Source of the DNA: Nitrincola alkalisediminis
GTDB lineage: Bacteria > Pseudomonadota > Gammaproteobacteria > Pseudomonadales > Balneatricaceae
Reading direction: 5' to 3'
Length of the DNA: 64,000 nucleotides
Assembly (NCBI RefSeq): GCF_009821115.1
Contig: NZ_VYTY01000005.1
Coordinates: forward strand, 62,001-126,000
Made by a program: the position numbers and the translations under genes. The notes under the pieces were generated by a model. That model ran no database searches. It was given only the letters and a program-made list of their open reading frames with translations, and had not been told where the DNA came from. Of this stretch, positions 8,378 through 17,414 are shown piece after piece; position 1 is the stretch's first letter; each line of letters opens with the position of its first letter.

Positions 8378-9534
8378 GTCAGCAATAGTTCTTTAAGCGC
8401 ATCAACCACATAATCCTGCTGATCATCGGTTAAGGTTGGAAACATTGGAATACTGATTGCTTCTGCATAGTATTGCTCTGATTCAGGAAAATCGCCCTGT
8501 TTAAAGCCCATTTTTTCATAATAGGGTTGAGTATGCACAGGAATATAATGCAAGTTCACCATGATTTCTTTGGCACGTAACGCTTCAAAGACGTCAACAT
8601 GCGAAAGTTTGATTTGATCCAACTTTAAACGTATGACATATAGATGGTAGGCGGAATAGCCATCTTTGTGTTGCCAAGGTGTGACCAAAGGTAAATCCGC
8701 TAATAGCGTGTTGTAGCGTTTCGCTATTTGGTGCCGACGCGCGACATAATGCATTAGACGATCCATCTGGCTCGCACCGAGTGCACCTTGCAGATCCGTC
8801 ATCCGGTAATTAAATCCAAGATCAACTTGTTGGTAGTACCAAGACCCTTCCATTGGCTTGGTCATTAAGCTTGGTGTTCTCGTAATACCATGACTGCGAA
8901 ATAAGGACATTTTTTCTGCCAAGAATTCACTATTCGTGACGGCCATCCCTCCTTCAGCCGACGTAATGATTTTGACAGGATGAAAGCTAAATACCGTAAT
9001 ATCGCTAAAACGACAGTTGCCAACCGGCTCATTCAGATACTTGCCACCGATAGCATGTGAGGCATCCTCAATAATTTTGAAACCGTATTTCTTTGCCAGT
9101 GCACTGATGCCTTTCATATCACAAGGCTGGCCACTAAAGTGAACTGGCACAACGACTTTAGGCAAGGTGCCATTTTGTTCAGCCTCAATGAGCTTATGCT
9201 CTAAAGCCGCCACGGACATATTGTAGGTTTTGGGATCTATATCAACAAAATCCACCTTTGCACCGCAATACAATCCGCAATTGGCCGAAGCTACGAAGGT
9301 GTTAGGGCTTGTCCAGAGCCAATCTTCTTCCCCTAGCCCCAATGCAAGGCAGGCTATATGCAAAGCAGATGTCGCACTGTTCACTGCAATGGCGTATTTT
9401 GCATTGCAATGCCTCAGTACCGCCTGTTCAAACCTTGGAACAGCGGGCCCCTGAGTCAGGTTCGACGATTTCAAAACATCGATCACTGCCTTGATGTCAC
9501 TTTCCGTAATATCTTGACGGCCGTAGGGAATCAT
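8374..9534 (-). CDS. pseC: UDP-4-keto-sugar aminotransferase PseC
   Basis: DegT/DnrJ/EryC1-family PLP aminotransferase of 386 residues. Seen: MIPYGRQDIT start, the ATSALHIACLALG cofactor region near residue 58, DIDPKTYN, EDASHAIGG, and SFHPVKIITSAEGG with the PLP-binding Lys. It aminates the PseB product. It is the first gene of the coupled pseC-F-G-H-I run and is separated by 24 bp from the flippase gene upstream. The pseB gene that usually precedes pseC is not here. Confidence 0.92.
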   Translation of the reverse strand: MIPYGRQDITESDIKAVIDVLKSSNLTQGPAVPRFEQAVLRHCNAKYAIAVNSATSALHIACLALGLGEEDWLWTSPNTFVASANCGLYCGAKVDFVDIDPKTYNMSVAALEHKLIEAEQNGTLPKVVVPVHFSGQPCDMKGISALAKKYGFKIIEDASHAIGGKYLNEPVGNCRFSDITVFSFHPVKIITSAEGGMAVTNSEFLAEKMSLFRSHGITRTPSLMTKPMEGSWYYQQVDLGFNYRMTDLQGALGASQMDRLMHYVARRHQIAKRYNTLLADLPLVTPWQHKDGYSAYHLYVIRLKLDQIKLSHVDVFEALRAKEIMVNLHYIPVHTQPYYEKMGFKQGDFPESEQYYAEAISIPMFPTLTDDQQDYVVDALKELLLT

Positions 9535-9558
9535 ACTTATTCCTTTAATGATTGAGCG

Positions 9559-10815
9559 TTATGCGCTACTTATACCAAAAAAATGCTTAGGTGTTAAATG
9601 TACGTATGCGAATAGCTTCCAGATGAGAATGATTAACTGGGATACACATAAGGCAACCAGTATAGAGTAGTAACCCCAAATGCTTGAAAAAACAAAGGCT
9701 AAAATCAAAAATGAGCCAATAGAAGCTAGATGAGAATAAACGATGTGCCTATCATGCCGCTGTGAATAAATTGCATAATGAAAAATCATCCAAAATGCAT
9801 TGATGATCATTGCAGCTAAAACCCAATAGTAGATATCAAAAAATTGAAAATACACGGGTTTGTCGATCCAGTTCAGTAAGTATGGAAATACCAATAGGCT
9901 ACCAATCATAAATAACACGCTAAATAATGAAACAAAAATCAACATCTCGCGCATGCATTTTTTATACATCTTCGAGTCATCATTTTTATACGCATGTATC
10001 AGCTTAGGGTAGACAAACGAAAATACAGCGGCATCAAGGAACGCAATTAACGTACCTGCCACGCCGATGAACAATACGTATGCCGCAACAACGTCTAAGC
10101 CAGCTAGGCTCTCTAACCAGTAGCGATCAAAGGTAAAGACGCCTCTGAAGGCTAGGGTTGCCACCAACATAGGAATCGCTATTTTTACACCTGACACTAT
10201 CCAATGAAAATCAACAGCCGTTGACCAACCGCCTAAGTTCATTTTTACAATTTTAAAGACAGAGAAGACAATCGCTAGAGATGAACCTATTAGCCAAAAA
10301 AACAATACGTAGTCTAAGCGCCTGAAAGACTCATCTAACAGCATTAATCCTATAACCAACACGGCCCATAAGGCTTGATTAAGAAACAGCACAATACTGG
10401 CTGTCACTTGCTCTGAGGCAGCTATAAAAAAACGCATTAACTCCAAACAAATATGCTCAAGCACGACGAGGAAGAAAAACCACTTCAGTATGCTCCAAGG
10501 CAAAATATCCATATAAAACAGTGAGATCAGCATTGGAAGAACAAGAATGTACAAAAGAAGAGTCAACAGCCCCTGACGTTTAAGGAAGGAACCCCAGTAC
10601 TGTTTACTGGCACTTGATATCTCTCGAGTGGTGTAGGTATAGAAATCCAGACCAACAAAATACAATGAGTAGCCTACAGCCGCGACGACCAGCCCGTAGA
10701 TCCCCACATCCGAAGGATCTAATAACTTGACCAGCATAAATAGAAAGATGAAGCGGCTGATCATCACTAGAGCACGAATAGATATGTTTAAAAGCTTTTC
10801 ATTCACTTTACTCAC
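9559..10815 (-). CDS. wzx: Wzx-like polysaccharide/oligosaccharide flippase
   Basis: Polytopic membrane protein of 418 residues with about 12 hydrophobic segments and no long soluble domain, the form of MOP-superfamily Wzx flippases. The N-terminus (RALVMISRFIFLFMLVKLLDPSDVGIYGL, split by charged turns) and the central FDRYWLESLAG motif are typical. It would move undecaprenyl-linked oligosaccharide across the inner membrane. AT-rich compared with the enzymes downstream, as is usual for wzx. Sequence alone does not give the substrate. The 92-bp gap upstream to the next gene shows no feature. Confidence 0.8.
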   Translation of the reverse strand: MSKVNEKLLNISIRALVMISRFIFLFMLVKLLDPSDVGIYGLVVAAVGYSLYFVGLDFYTYTTREISSASKQYWGSFLKRQGLLTLLLYILVLPMLISLFYMDILPWSILKWFFFLVVLEHICLELMRFFIAASEQVTASIVLFLNQALWAVLVIGLMLLDESFRRLDYVLFFWLIGSSLAIVFSVFKIVKMNLGGWSTAVDFHWIVSGVKIAIPMLVATLAFRGVFTFDRYWLESLAGLDVVAAYVLFIGVAGTLIAFLDAAVFSFVYPKLIHAYKNDDSKMYKKCMREMLIFVSLFSVLFMIGSLLVFPYLLNWIDKPVYFQFFDIYYWVLAAMIINAFWMIFHYAIYSQRHDRHIVYSHLASIGSFLILAFVFSSIWGYYSILVALCVSQLIILIWKLFAYVHLTPKHFFGISSA

Positions 10816-10907
10816 TATTACCTAAAGAATAAGAAAAATTCAATTAACTTTACACTACACATTAATTTTCATTCTTACTACACTAAAATCAAAAAACAAT
10901 AAGAGGG

Positions 10908-12611
10908 CTAATCACCAAAAATTTTTACTTCGGTATTTAGTAGCGCTACCTGGCTTGGAAAATAATAAAGGGCTTCATCCATAAAGTGTCTAGCAATATC
11001 TTTGTCGCCAATATAGCTATAAGCCTCCACTAAATCAATATACAGTTCAATATTGGGTTCCTTTTCAATTCGATCTATAGCCCAACCGATAAAGAGATCA
11101 GTTCTATGATTTTCACCACGAGCCAAGTCCGTATAAAATAAAGACACCATCACAAGATAATCTGCATAATTTACAGTATAGATATTATTTCTTGCAGGAC
11201 TCAAAATACTTATATCATTAAATTTAGAGTCAACATATCTCTTAATGCTAAAAATTGAATATAACGTATGAACAAAGAATGAGATCGCAACAACATATAC
11301 TATAATACTAAAAGCACAAGAAAAAAGAGTCATACCTTTTGAAAGACTAATACAAAAAACTTTTGAGTCATCATAAAAAAACACATAACAAATAAATATA
11401 CAATAAAACCAATGCACACTAGACAAATAAAATGGCAGCTCAACAAATAAATGCAAGCCTATAGGTGATAATATAGATAAAAAAAACAGCCCCTTAAATC
11501 GACCTAATTTAATACATCCAACAATCAAAATAAAAGAAAAAAACAACAATCCTGAGAGAGCAACCACTCCACCCTCTAGCCACCAGTAAAGAAGTTCGTT
11601 GTGCGGGTGTGTAAACATGACCCTAGATGGTGGGTAATTTAAATCGGTTTGATTCAAATGATACAAAGCAGCAAAATCATGAAAAACTTTAGAAAATGAA
11701 CCATAACCATAACCAACCCATGGCTTTTCCAAAATAGCATTTAACGTTATTTTGTATATATGCAGCCTATCGTTATCAACCGAGGCCAATACCTTATCAG
11801 TACTCTGCAATAAAATATCAGTTAAGTACGAACCAAAAAACAACCCTAAAAGAACACTAAAAACCCAAAAAAAAGAAACCCTACTTTTATATATTGGCTT
11901 ACCATTAGCCATAATAAAAAAAAGAAACCCAAAAACCAAGCCTAACAGTCCAACTCTTGATGAAGTCATCATCAATGCTGATGAACAAAAAAAAGTAAAG
12001 AAAGATAACAACAAAATATTTGTTTTTTCTTTATAAACAGTACCAACATACAACACCAACAACAGAACAGATGACAAATAAGTAGCAAAAACATTACTCT
12101 GCTGAAAAATAGAGCCTGGATAGTTTGGGTAATTTAGAACAGGAAAATAACTTATATCAAAAAACGCGTACTTTAAATTAAAGATCTGAAGATATGCTAT
12201 GACTGCTAAAAAAAAAGCACCTATAAGAACCATGCAAATAAGCTTAAATCTATCGAAATCATCAAAGCTTAACTGAAACAAAGAAAAATAAAAAACAAAC
12301 CCAAATACCATATATAAAGCTCTAAAAAGCCATACATTCTCATTCGAAACTCCGGAGACAACAGAACTAAAAAGCAAAAAAATCATAGTAACAAATGGAA
12401 GAATTACCGCCTTACTTAAAAATATATTTTTTAAAAAAGCCTGCCGAACTATAATAAAAAACGCTATCGTGAGAGCCAAAATCCAGACATAATTATTAAA
12501 CGGAAGATATAAACCACTCATTCCGATATTTGGATGATAAAAAAAAGGGAACACAGAAAACAACAAGAAGAACATAGAAAATGTTGTTTTCTTAAAAAAA
12601 CTAAAATCCAT
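10908..12611 (-). CDS. PglL/Wzy_C-family membrane protein, probable pilin O-oligosaccharyltransferase or O-antigen polymerase
   Basis: Membrane protein of 567 residues with roughly 10-12 hydrophobic segments and a soluble C-terminal tail of about 100 residues. The long periplasmic loop carries GYGYGSFSKVFH and, near residue 335, THPHNELLYWWLEGG. HxHNE with a following E-x-G is the signature of PglL/PilO/TfpO O-oligosaccharyltransferases and the wider Wzy_C group. It lies directly downstream of pilA, as pilin-specific ligases do in Acinetobacter and Pseudomonas, so transfer of glycan to the pilin is the best guess. A Wzy polymerase is the alternative. Strongly AT-rich, unlike pilA. AGGTGA ribosome site before the ATG. 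Confidence 0.72.
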   Translation of the reverse strand: MDFSFFKKTTFSMFFLLFSVFPFFYHPNIGMSGLYLPFNNYVWILALTIAFFIIVRQAFLKNIFLSKAVILPFVTMIFLLFSSVVSGVSNENVWLFRALYMVFGFVFYFSLFQLSFDDFDRFKLICMVLIGAFFLAVIAYLQIFNLKYAFFDISYFPVLNYPNYPGSIFQQSNVFATYLSSVLLLVLYVGTVYKEKTNILLLSFFTFFCSSALMMTSSRVGLLGLVFGFLFFIMANGKPIYKSRVSFFWVFSVLLGLFFGSYLTDILLQSTDKVLASVDNDRLHIYKITLNAILEKPWVGYGYGSFSKVFHDFAALYHLNQTDLNYPPSRVMFTHPHNELLYWWLEGGVVALSGLLFFSFILIVGCIKLGRFKGLFFLSILSPIGLHLFVELPFYLSSVHWFYCIFICYVFFYDDSKVFCISLSKGMTLFSCAFSIIVYVVAISFFVHTLYSIFSIKRYVDSKFNDISILSPARNNIYTVNYADYLVMVSLFYTDLARGENHRTDLFIGWAIDRIEKEPNIELYIDLVEAYSYIGDKDIARHFMDEALYYFPSQVALLNTEVKIFGD

Positions 12612-12633
12612 TTATACTTTCACCTAAATAATA

Positions 12634-12665
12634 AAACAGCCCATCTCGCAAGATTTAGGCTGTTT
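12634..12665 (-). terminator. Hairpin terminator after pilA
   Basis: Read on the minus strand, AAACAGCC and GGCTGTTT are perfect 8-bp arms around a 16-base loop, and the second arm runs into TTTTATT. It lies between the pilA stop and the PglL-like start, so it should end most pilA transcripts and leave the downstream gene with low read-through expression. Confidence 0.7.
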
Positions 12666-12692
12666 GCTATAAAACCAGATTACTAACTAAAT

Positions 12693-13121
12693 TTACAAAG
12701 TGAAATCTCTACAAGTTGACGGACGGAATCTTTCAGGCACGGCACCACCACAAGTCCAAGTAACTTGGTTGTTATTCTGACGTGTTGGTCTTAATACAAT
12801 TGCACTAGCTCTTTCAGCCGCTGTGATATTCGCTATAGCTGCAGTTGCAGTAACAATAATATCGCTTCCATCCCAACCCAACGATGCTACAAACTGCGAT
12901 GATTGACCTTGAACAACAAAGCTAGCAGGTGGCAACGCTCCGTTTGTCGCAGTAAACTCAGAGATATCTGTTCTGGCAGAAGAAGCGGCTAATACCAGCT
13001 CAGACACCTGAGCACGTGTAGTGTAGTTTTGATAAGCAGGCAGCGCGATAGCAGCCAAAATACCAATGATAGCCACAACGATCATCAGCTCGATCAATGT
13101 AAAACCTTGTTGTCTTTTCAT
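12693..13121 (-). CDS. pilA: Type IV pilin, major subunit
   Basis: Prepilin of 142 residues. A short positively charged leader MKRQQG precedes F, with Glu at mature position 5 ([14 protein letters not shown]), the PilD cleavage/methylation signature, followed by the hydrophobic assembly helix to [12 protein letters not shown]-terminal Cys pair (TCGG and STCRDF) forms the usual D-loop disulphide. I place the start at the ATG before KRQQG, which has GGAG 6 bp upstream; the frame is open 20 codons further but those residues do not fit a prepilin leader. Sigma54 promoter and TGTC sites lie upstream. Neighbouring glycosylation genes suggest a glycosylated pilin. Confidence 0.93.
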   Translation of the reverse strand: MKRQQGFTLIELMIVVAIIGILAAIALPAYQNYTTRAQVSELVLAASSARTDISEFTATNGALPPASFVVQGQSSQFVASLGWDGSDIIVTATAAIANITAAERASAIVLRPTRQNNNQVTWTCGGAVPERFRPSTCRDFTL

Positions 13122-13199
13122 TTGTTTCTCCAACGAAAAAGTAAGTTTAGGATTCAAGCCTCTGATCCTTGAGGATTGCATGAAGCTTATTAACTATAG

Positions 13200-13215
13200 A
13201 GCAGGTATCGTGCCA
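13200..13215 (-). promoter_or_regulatory. Sigma54 (-24/-12) promoter of pilA
   Basis: On the minus strand the sequence TGGCACGATACCTGCT matches the RpoN consensus TGGCACG-N4-TTGCW at all positions but one. It lies about 80 bp before the pilA start codon, as in Pseudomonas pilA, which is transcribed by RpoN with the PilS/PilR two-component system. Confidence 0.8.
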
Positions 13216-13317
13216 AAATCGGAAAATTCAAAAATCAATTTAATTACTTCATACAAATCAATAGATTAAATTCGATTGATTTTCCATATTCACATTCTCA
13301 GTATTTTACAATCCAAC

Positions 13318-13370
13318 CAAAGTGACAGTTTAGGGCACCTAAAGTGACAAATATTGTCACTTTCTGACAG
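13318..13370 (-). promoter_or_regulatory. TGTC palindrome cluster, probable PilR enhancer sites
   Basis: A 23-bp perfect palindrome at 13341..13363 (arms AAAGTGACAA and TTGTCACTTT, 3-base centre) is flanked by further GTGACAG and CTGACAG copies at about 13321 and 13364. It stands ~105-155 bp upstream of the sigma54 promoter, the normal distance for an enhancer-binding protein. PilR in Pseudomonas recognises TGTC-containing sites. Assignment to PilR is by position and motif only. Confidence 0.55.
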
Positions 13371-13385
13371 ATTTACGCCAATGTG

Positions 13386-14603
13386 TTAACGCAGAACATC
13401 CCGCATGGAAACCGCTTTTGACTCTAGGCGCAGGATGGAACCCACCACAAAAAAGGCCGTCACCCACACATTCGTTTTGAATACCGTATCGGTTAAGGAC
13501 AAAACCAGAAAAATAATCAGCAAGCCATACACTAGCACCCTCGTGCTCTCGGATACTCGGAAGGCAAATGCAATGCCGAGCAGTATCAAACACAGCAATC
13601 CAAACACGCCATATTCGAGCGTTTCCTGCACATACTGGTTGTGTACGTGTGATAGCTCGGTTATTGCATTGAAGGAGAGTTGGTGCTCGGCAACCCATCG
13701 TTCAGACTCTGCATTCAGCCTATCAAGGCTCTCTCCAATGCCAAATAAAGGCTGCTCCTTTATCAATCCAGCCGAAATCCACCACGCATTGAGTCGCAGC
13801 CCAAGAGATGTATCAAAGTCTCCCTCCATGAGGGTTTCAATTTCGCTTCTTGTATCCTGCACTCTGTCTTTTAAGCCATCATGGGAAATATAGGAGCCTA
13901 CCAACACAATTGGCACCAAGGCCAAGGCAATGACTAGGCTTCGCTTGCTAGCAAGCGTTCGCAGTTTCATGCAGGCAAAGAACACAGCCAAGGCAATCAA
14001 GGTCACATAAGCACCGCGCGTGCCCGTGAACGAAAGGAGAATAAGCAAACCCAGCAGAATAAAGCCAACGCCTAGCTTGTAAGGCCGCGCATATGAACGA
14101 AACAGAAAATCAACCAGAACTAGGCCGTAAATCAGCAATAGGTTAGAAAACACAATAGGGTTGTGACCTACACCAATACGCTCATCGCCATGGCTGTGCC
14201 ATACTTCCAACGCACCGCTCAACAGCGTCAGTAAGCTGCCGCACACGACTCCAAGGTAGATGGACTCACGGATATAGCCTGTCTGCTGTAAATACACATA
14301 AAAAACAGCAAACAACACAAACTTAATATAGCCTGATCCATGTTCAGACCAGTCGCCAAGCAGCAGGATGTGTAAAAGGTGATAGACGCCAAAGACCAGC
14401 AAGGAGACAAGCCAAAATCCATCCGATGCCTCAATCTTCGCGTTGCGTATCACAAAGGGCACCGCTAGCAAGGCCAAAAGAGCGAATAGGTTTCGGACTA
14501 AATGCACATCACCAACGATCAAGTTAACGAGCAGTAAAAAAACCAGAAAACTGTTCAAATACAAAAACGTTAACCGACCTCTCAATGGAAGCGTATTGTT
14601 CAT
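13386..14603 (-). CDS. O-antigen ligase family (Wzy_C) membrane protein
   Basis: Membrane protein of 405 residues with about 10-11 hydrophobic segments. The periplasmic loop holds FGIGESLDRLN and SHVHNQYVQETLEYG (near residue 318), the H-x-HNQ plus E-x-G pattern of WaaL/Wzy/RfaL-type glycan ligases and polymerases. SFTGTRGAYVT in a mid-protein segment carries the conserved Arg of the family. It follows the WbpM-type gene by 19 bp with GAAGGACG before the ATG. Ligation of glycan to lipid A-core is the usual role; it is the second Wzy_C protein in the locus, so polymerase and ligase roles may be split between the two. Confidence 0.8.
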   Translation of the reverse strand: MNNTLPLRGRLTFLYLNSFLVFLLLVNLIVGDVHLVRNLFALLALLAVPFVIRNAKIEASDGFWLVSLLVFGVYHLLHILLLGDWSEHGSGYIKFVLFAVFYVYLQQTGYIRESIYLGVVCGSLLTLLSGALEVWHSHGDERIGVGHNPIVFSNLLLIYGLVLVDFLFRSYARPYKLGVGFILLGLLILLSFTGTRGAYVTLIALAVFFACMKLRTLASKRSLVIALALVPIVLVGSYISHDGLKDRVQDTRSEIETLMEGDFDTSLGLRLNAWWISAGLIKEQPLFGIGESLDRLNAESERWVAEHQLSFNAITELSHVHNQYVQETLEYGVFGLLCLILLGIAFAFRVSESTRVLVYGLLIIFLVLSLTDTVFKTNVWVTAFFVVGSILRLESKAVSMRDVLR

Positions 14604-14622
14604 CGTCCTTCGTCCCTTTTGT

Positions 14623-16557
14623 TTAAGTTGAGCGCGTTGTCATCCAGTCAACACATGCATCGGATGGTGTAAAACCAGACACACTTCGTGTTAAACATTC
14701 ACGCGCAACGTCGACCTGATTCTGGTGGACCGCTGTTTCTAGCTCAACCAATGTTTGCTGCAAAATATCGGGGGACAGCATTTCTTCATTGGCTCTCATA
14801 ATTTTAGGGTGTTGCGTCGGAGTGACGTTATCGCCAATTAATAATTCCTCATAGAGCTTTTCACCCGGTCGAAGCCCTGTGTATTCAATCGCGATATCCC
14901 CCTGAGGATTGCGCTCATCCTTAACGGAAAAGCCCATTAGTCGAATCATACGCTTGGCTAAATCGGTAATGGTGACAGGTTCACCCATATCAAGAACAAA
15001 TACATCCCCACCTTTAGCCATAGAACCGGCTTGAATCACCAAGTTTGCGGCTTCTGGGATCGTCATAAAGTAGCGGGTAATGTCAGGATGGGTTACGGTC
15101 ACAGGCCCTCCCTCTTCAATTTGCGTTCGAAATAAAGGCACTACCGATCCAGACGACCCCAGTACATTACCAAAACGCACCATGGAATAGATGGTCTTGG
15201 ATGTAGATTGAGAGGATCGCTGCGCCAAGTCTTGTAATATCAGCTCAGCAAGTCGTTTCGTCGCGCCCATCACGTTGGTGGGTCTAACGGCTTTATCTGT
15301 AGAGATTAATACAAAGCGCTCAACCTTTGCCCGTAATGCAGCCTCGGCGAGTATTTGGGTGCCCAGTACATTATTTTCGATGCCTTCAAGGATATTATGC
15401 TCAACCAAGGGGACGTGCTTATAGGCAGCGGCGTGGTAGAGCGTTTGTACCTGAAACCGACTAAGCACATCGTCAATACGCTGTGTATTCGTCACCGACC
15501 CTAGCAGTGAAATCCGTGGAACAGTGATACCCAGTGTCTTGGATAACAGCGCCAGCTCTTGCTCAATCGCATAGAGTGCGTACTCACTTCGCTCATACAA
15601 GACTAAGCAACGTGGCGTATTCTTTAGCACTTGCCGACATATTTCTGAGCCTATAGAGCCTCCAGCACCCGTCACCATCACAACTTTGTTATGAATGCTG
15701 TCATCAATCAGCGCTCGAATGGGGGGAACGGGGTCTCGACCTAACAGATCTTCTATCTGCACTTCACGCAAACTGGTGATGGATTCGCCCGCTAAAATTT
15801 CGTGCATGGACGGCAGGGTTTTGACATGAACAGGAAACTCCTCCAGTCGTTGCAGTATATCGCGGCGCGCTTTCGCACTAATCGAGGGCATGGCAAGAAA
15901 CACGGCACTCACGTTACGTGCCTCAATTAATGTGGAAAGGTGCTTTGGATCAAAGACCTTGCATCCTGTTACATTACTCCCGATCAGCAATGGATCGTCA
16001 TCTAAAAAGCCGACACATTTGTATTCGTGATGACTTTCTAAACTCCGGCACAGCTGAACACCGCTTTCGCCTGCACCATATATGAGTACTGGGCTTTTAT
16101 CAATGAACAAGTCTAAGCTCCATTGATAGTAACTGCGCATTAAAAAGCGGGTTCCACCCACATAAATCAAGGCAATGATGGCAAAATTAACCGGAACCGT
16201 TCTGGGGAAGGGCTCTATTTTAATGACAAATGCAGCCGCCCAAAGCATCATGGATAGGATTAACACGCCCGACACGACCGTCCAGATCATCTGGCTACCG
16301 ATGTAGCGAATGACGGCTCGATAAAGCCCAATCCGAATAAAAATCAGAATGCCCATGACGGGTAACAAAATAAATAAAATTGCGGCTGGGTAAAGATAGG
16401 CTTCGGGCCATAGTTCCGAAAAGCGCAGAGCAAACGCGGACCACAGGGCGAGGGGCAAGGCAACCGCATCGGCCATCACCATGAGTAGACGTTTTTGATA
16501 ACGACTTAACTGCATTAGCTTTGAATGAAAAAAATCCGTTTTCTTAAAATTACTCAT
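14623..16557 (-). CDS. Membrane-bound UDP-N-acetyl sugar 4,6-dehydratase, WbpM/CapD/PglF family
   Basis: Protein of 644 residues. Four transmembrane segments occupy the first ~150 residues, then a CoA-binding-like Rossmann domain (VLIYGAGESGVQLCRSL), then the catalytic SDR domain beginning MVTGAGGSIGSEI near residue 294 and containing HAAAYKHVPLVE, STDKAVRPTNVMGATKRLAE and GLRPGEKLYEELL. WbpM-type enzymes make UDP-2-acetamido-4-keto-6-deoxy-glucose for QuiNAc, bacillosamine or FucNAc. The Met in VMGATK replaces catalytic Tyr, as in WbpM. The start overlaps the initiating transferase gene by 4 bp. Confidence 0.9.
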   Translation of the reverse strand: MSNFKKTDFFHSKLMQLSRYQKRLLMVMADAVALPLALWSAFALRFSELWPEAYLYPAAILFILLPVMGILIFIRIGLYRAVIRYIGSQMIWTVVSGVLILSMMLWAAAFVIKIEPFPRTVPVNFAIIALIYVGGTRFLMRSYYQWSLDLFIDKSPVLIYGAGESGVQLCRSLESHHEYKCVGFLDDDPLLIGSNVTGCKVFDPKHLSTLIEARNVSAVFLAMPSISAKARRDILQRLEEFPVHVKTLPSMHEILAGESITSLREVQIEDLLGRDPVPPIRALIDDSIHNKVVMVTGAGGSIGSEICRQVLKNTPRCLVLYERSEYALYAIEQELALLSKTLGITVPRISLLGSVTNTQRIDDVLSRFQVQTLYHAAAYKHVPLVEHNILEGIENNVLGTQILAEAALRAKVERFVLISTDKAVRPTNVMGATKRLAELILQDLAQRSSQSTSKTIYSMVRFGNVLGSSGSVVPLFRTQIEEGGPVTVTHPDITRYFMTIPEAANLVIQAGSMAKGGDVFVLDMGEPVTITDLAKRMIRLMGFSVKDERNPQGDIAIEYTGLRPGEKLYEELLIGDNVTPTQHPKIMRANEEMLSPDILQQTLVELETAVHQNQVDVARECLTRSVSGFTPSDACVDWMTTRST

Positions 16558-17105
16558 GAGACAGTCCTGTCACCTTGCCCTTTACCCAACACCGTTAGAA
16601 AGATATAGCGAAAATACTGCCGTAGATTAAGGTTCTGGATCATTTGCTGATCCATCGCGGCAAGTTTGGCAGGTGTCGACATATCGACATTATTCACTTG
16701 TGCCAGCCCTGTAATCCCTGGTCGCACGTTAAACACACCCAGCGCGTCTCTTTCTTGAATAAGCTCATGCTGGTTAAACAAGCAAGGACGAGGCCCCACT
16801 AAACTCATTTCCCCTTTTAGCACGTTCCATAACTGGGGTAGCTCATCGAGTTTAGTTCGACGCAAGAAATGACCAAAGGGGGTAATGTCGCTGCTATTGG
16901 CGAGATGGGTCGCCACCGAGGCGGTTTCCGGTTTCATTGTTCTGAATTTAACCAGAGTGAAGGGCTGTAAATTACGCCCAACTCGTGTCTGCCGGAAGAT
17001 GGGGGAGCCAGTATCAAAAAAGCCGATAATCGTTAACACTAGAAAAATCGGGGCCCCGAACAGTAATCCAAGCACCGAAAATAACACATCCAAACTGCGA
17101 ATCAT
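16554..17105 (-). CDS. Initiating phosphoglycosyl transferase (PglC/WbaP catalytic domain family)
   Basis: Monotopic sugar-1-phosphate transferase of 183 residues, the short form lacking the WcaJ/WbaP N-terminal membrane domain. One hydrophobic re-entrant helix at the N-terminus, then RQTRVGRNLQPFTLVKFRTM, LRRTKLDELPQLWNVLKGEMSLVGPRP (Asp-Glu dyad in the first part) and RPGITGLAQV. It transfers a sugar phosphate from a UDP-sugar, probably the WbpM-derived one, to undecaprenyl phosphate. First gene of this minus-strand run, with AAGGAA before the ATG. Confidence 0.9.
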   Translation of the reverse strand: MIRSLDVLFSVLGLLFGAPIFLVLTIIGFFDTGSPIFRQTRVGRNLQPFTLVKFRTMKPETASVATHLANSSDITPFGHFLRRTKLDELPQLWNVLKGEMSLVGPRPCLFNQHELIQERDALGVFNVRPGITGLAQVNNVDMSTPAKLAAMDQQMIQNLNLRQYFRYIFLTVLGKGQGDRTVS

Positions 17106-17414
17106 GTTTATTCCTTTTCACCTCGCATGATTTATAAAACAATAGCTTACACCCTTATCAACACAGAAAAAAATGTAAATCTGTTTGTTTTTCGCCTGCA
17201 ATAATATCGACTAATGAAGACACCAACAAACTTTATTTAGTGCAATGTGGTTGTGAAAGCGGCTTGTGCCGAGTCTTGAGTCTTGAGTCTTGAGTCTTGA
17301 TAGGTCAGGGCTTATTCTAATCTCTACGAAAAGGGCCTCGTTGATTATTCACTGCACAAGGCTCTTCTCACTCACAAGGATGTAACACAATGCCAACAGA
17401 AAGGAGTCTCTCGT
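17106..17414. other. Intergenic region with (GAGTCTT)4 and a half palindrome
   Basis: 309 bp between divergent genes. It should hold the promoter of the minus-strand glycan genes and the leader of the first rpn copy. Four tandem 7-bp GAGTCTT units at 17271..17298 are followed by the GATAGGTCAGGG end that also forms the right arm of the palindromic elements after each rpn gene, so this is the right half of that element with two extra heptamers. The matching left arm is absent here. About 140 bp directly before the ATG is repeated before the second rpn copy. Confidence 0.6.

Noticed and set aside
13405-13893. A 162-codon plus-strand frame
   Set aside because: Antisense to the O-antigen ligase-like gene; no recognisable features.
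17271-17298. GAGTCTT heptamers as a CRISPR or phase-variation tract within a gene
   Set aside because: Units are 7 bp without spacers and lie outside coding sequence, so neither fits. Kept as part of the palindromic element.
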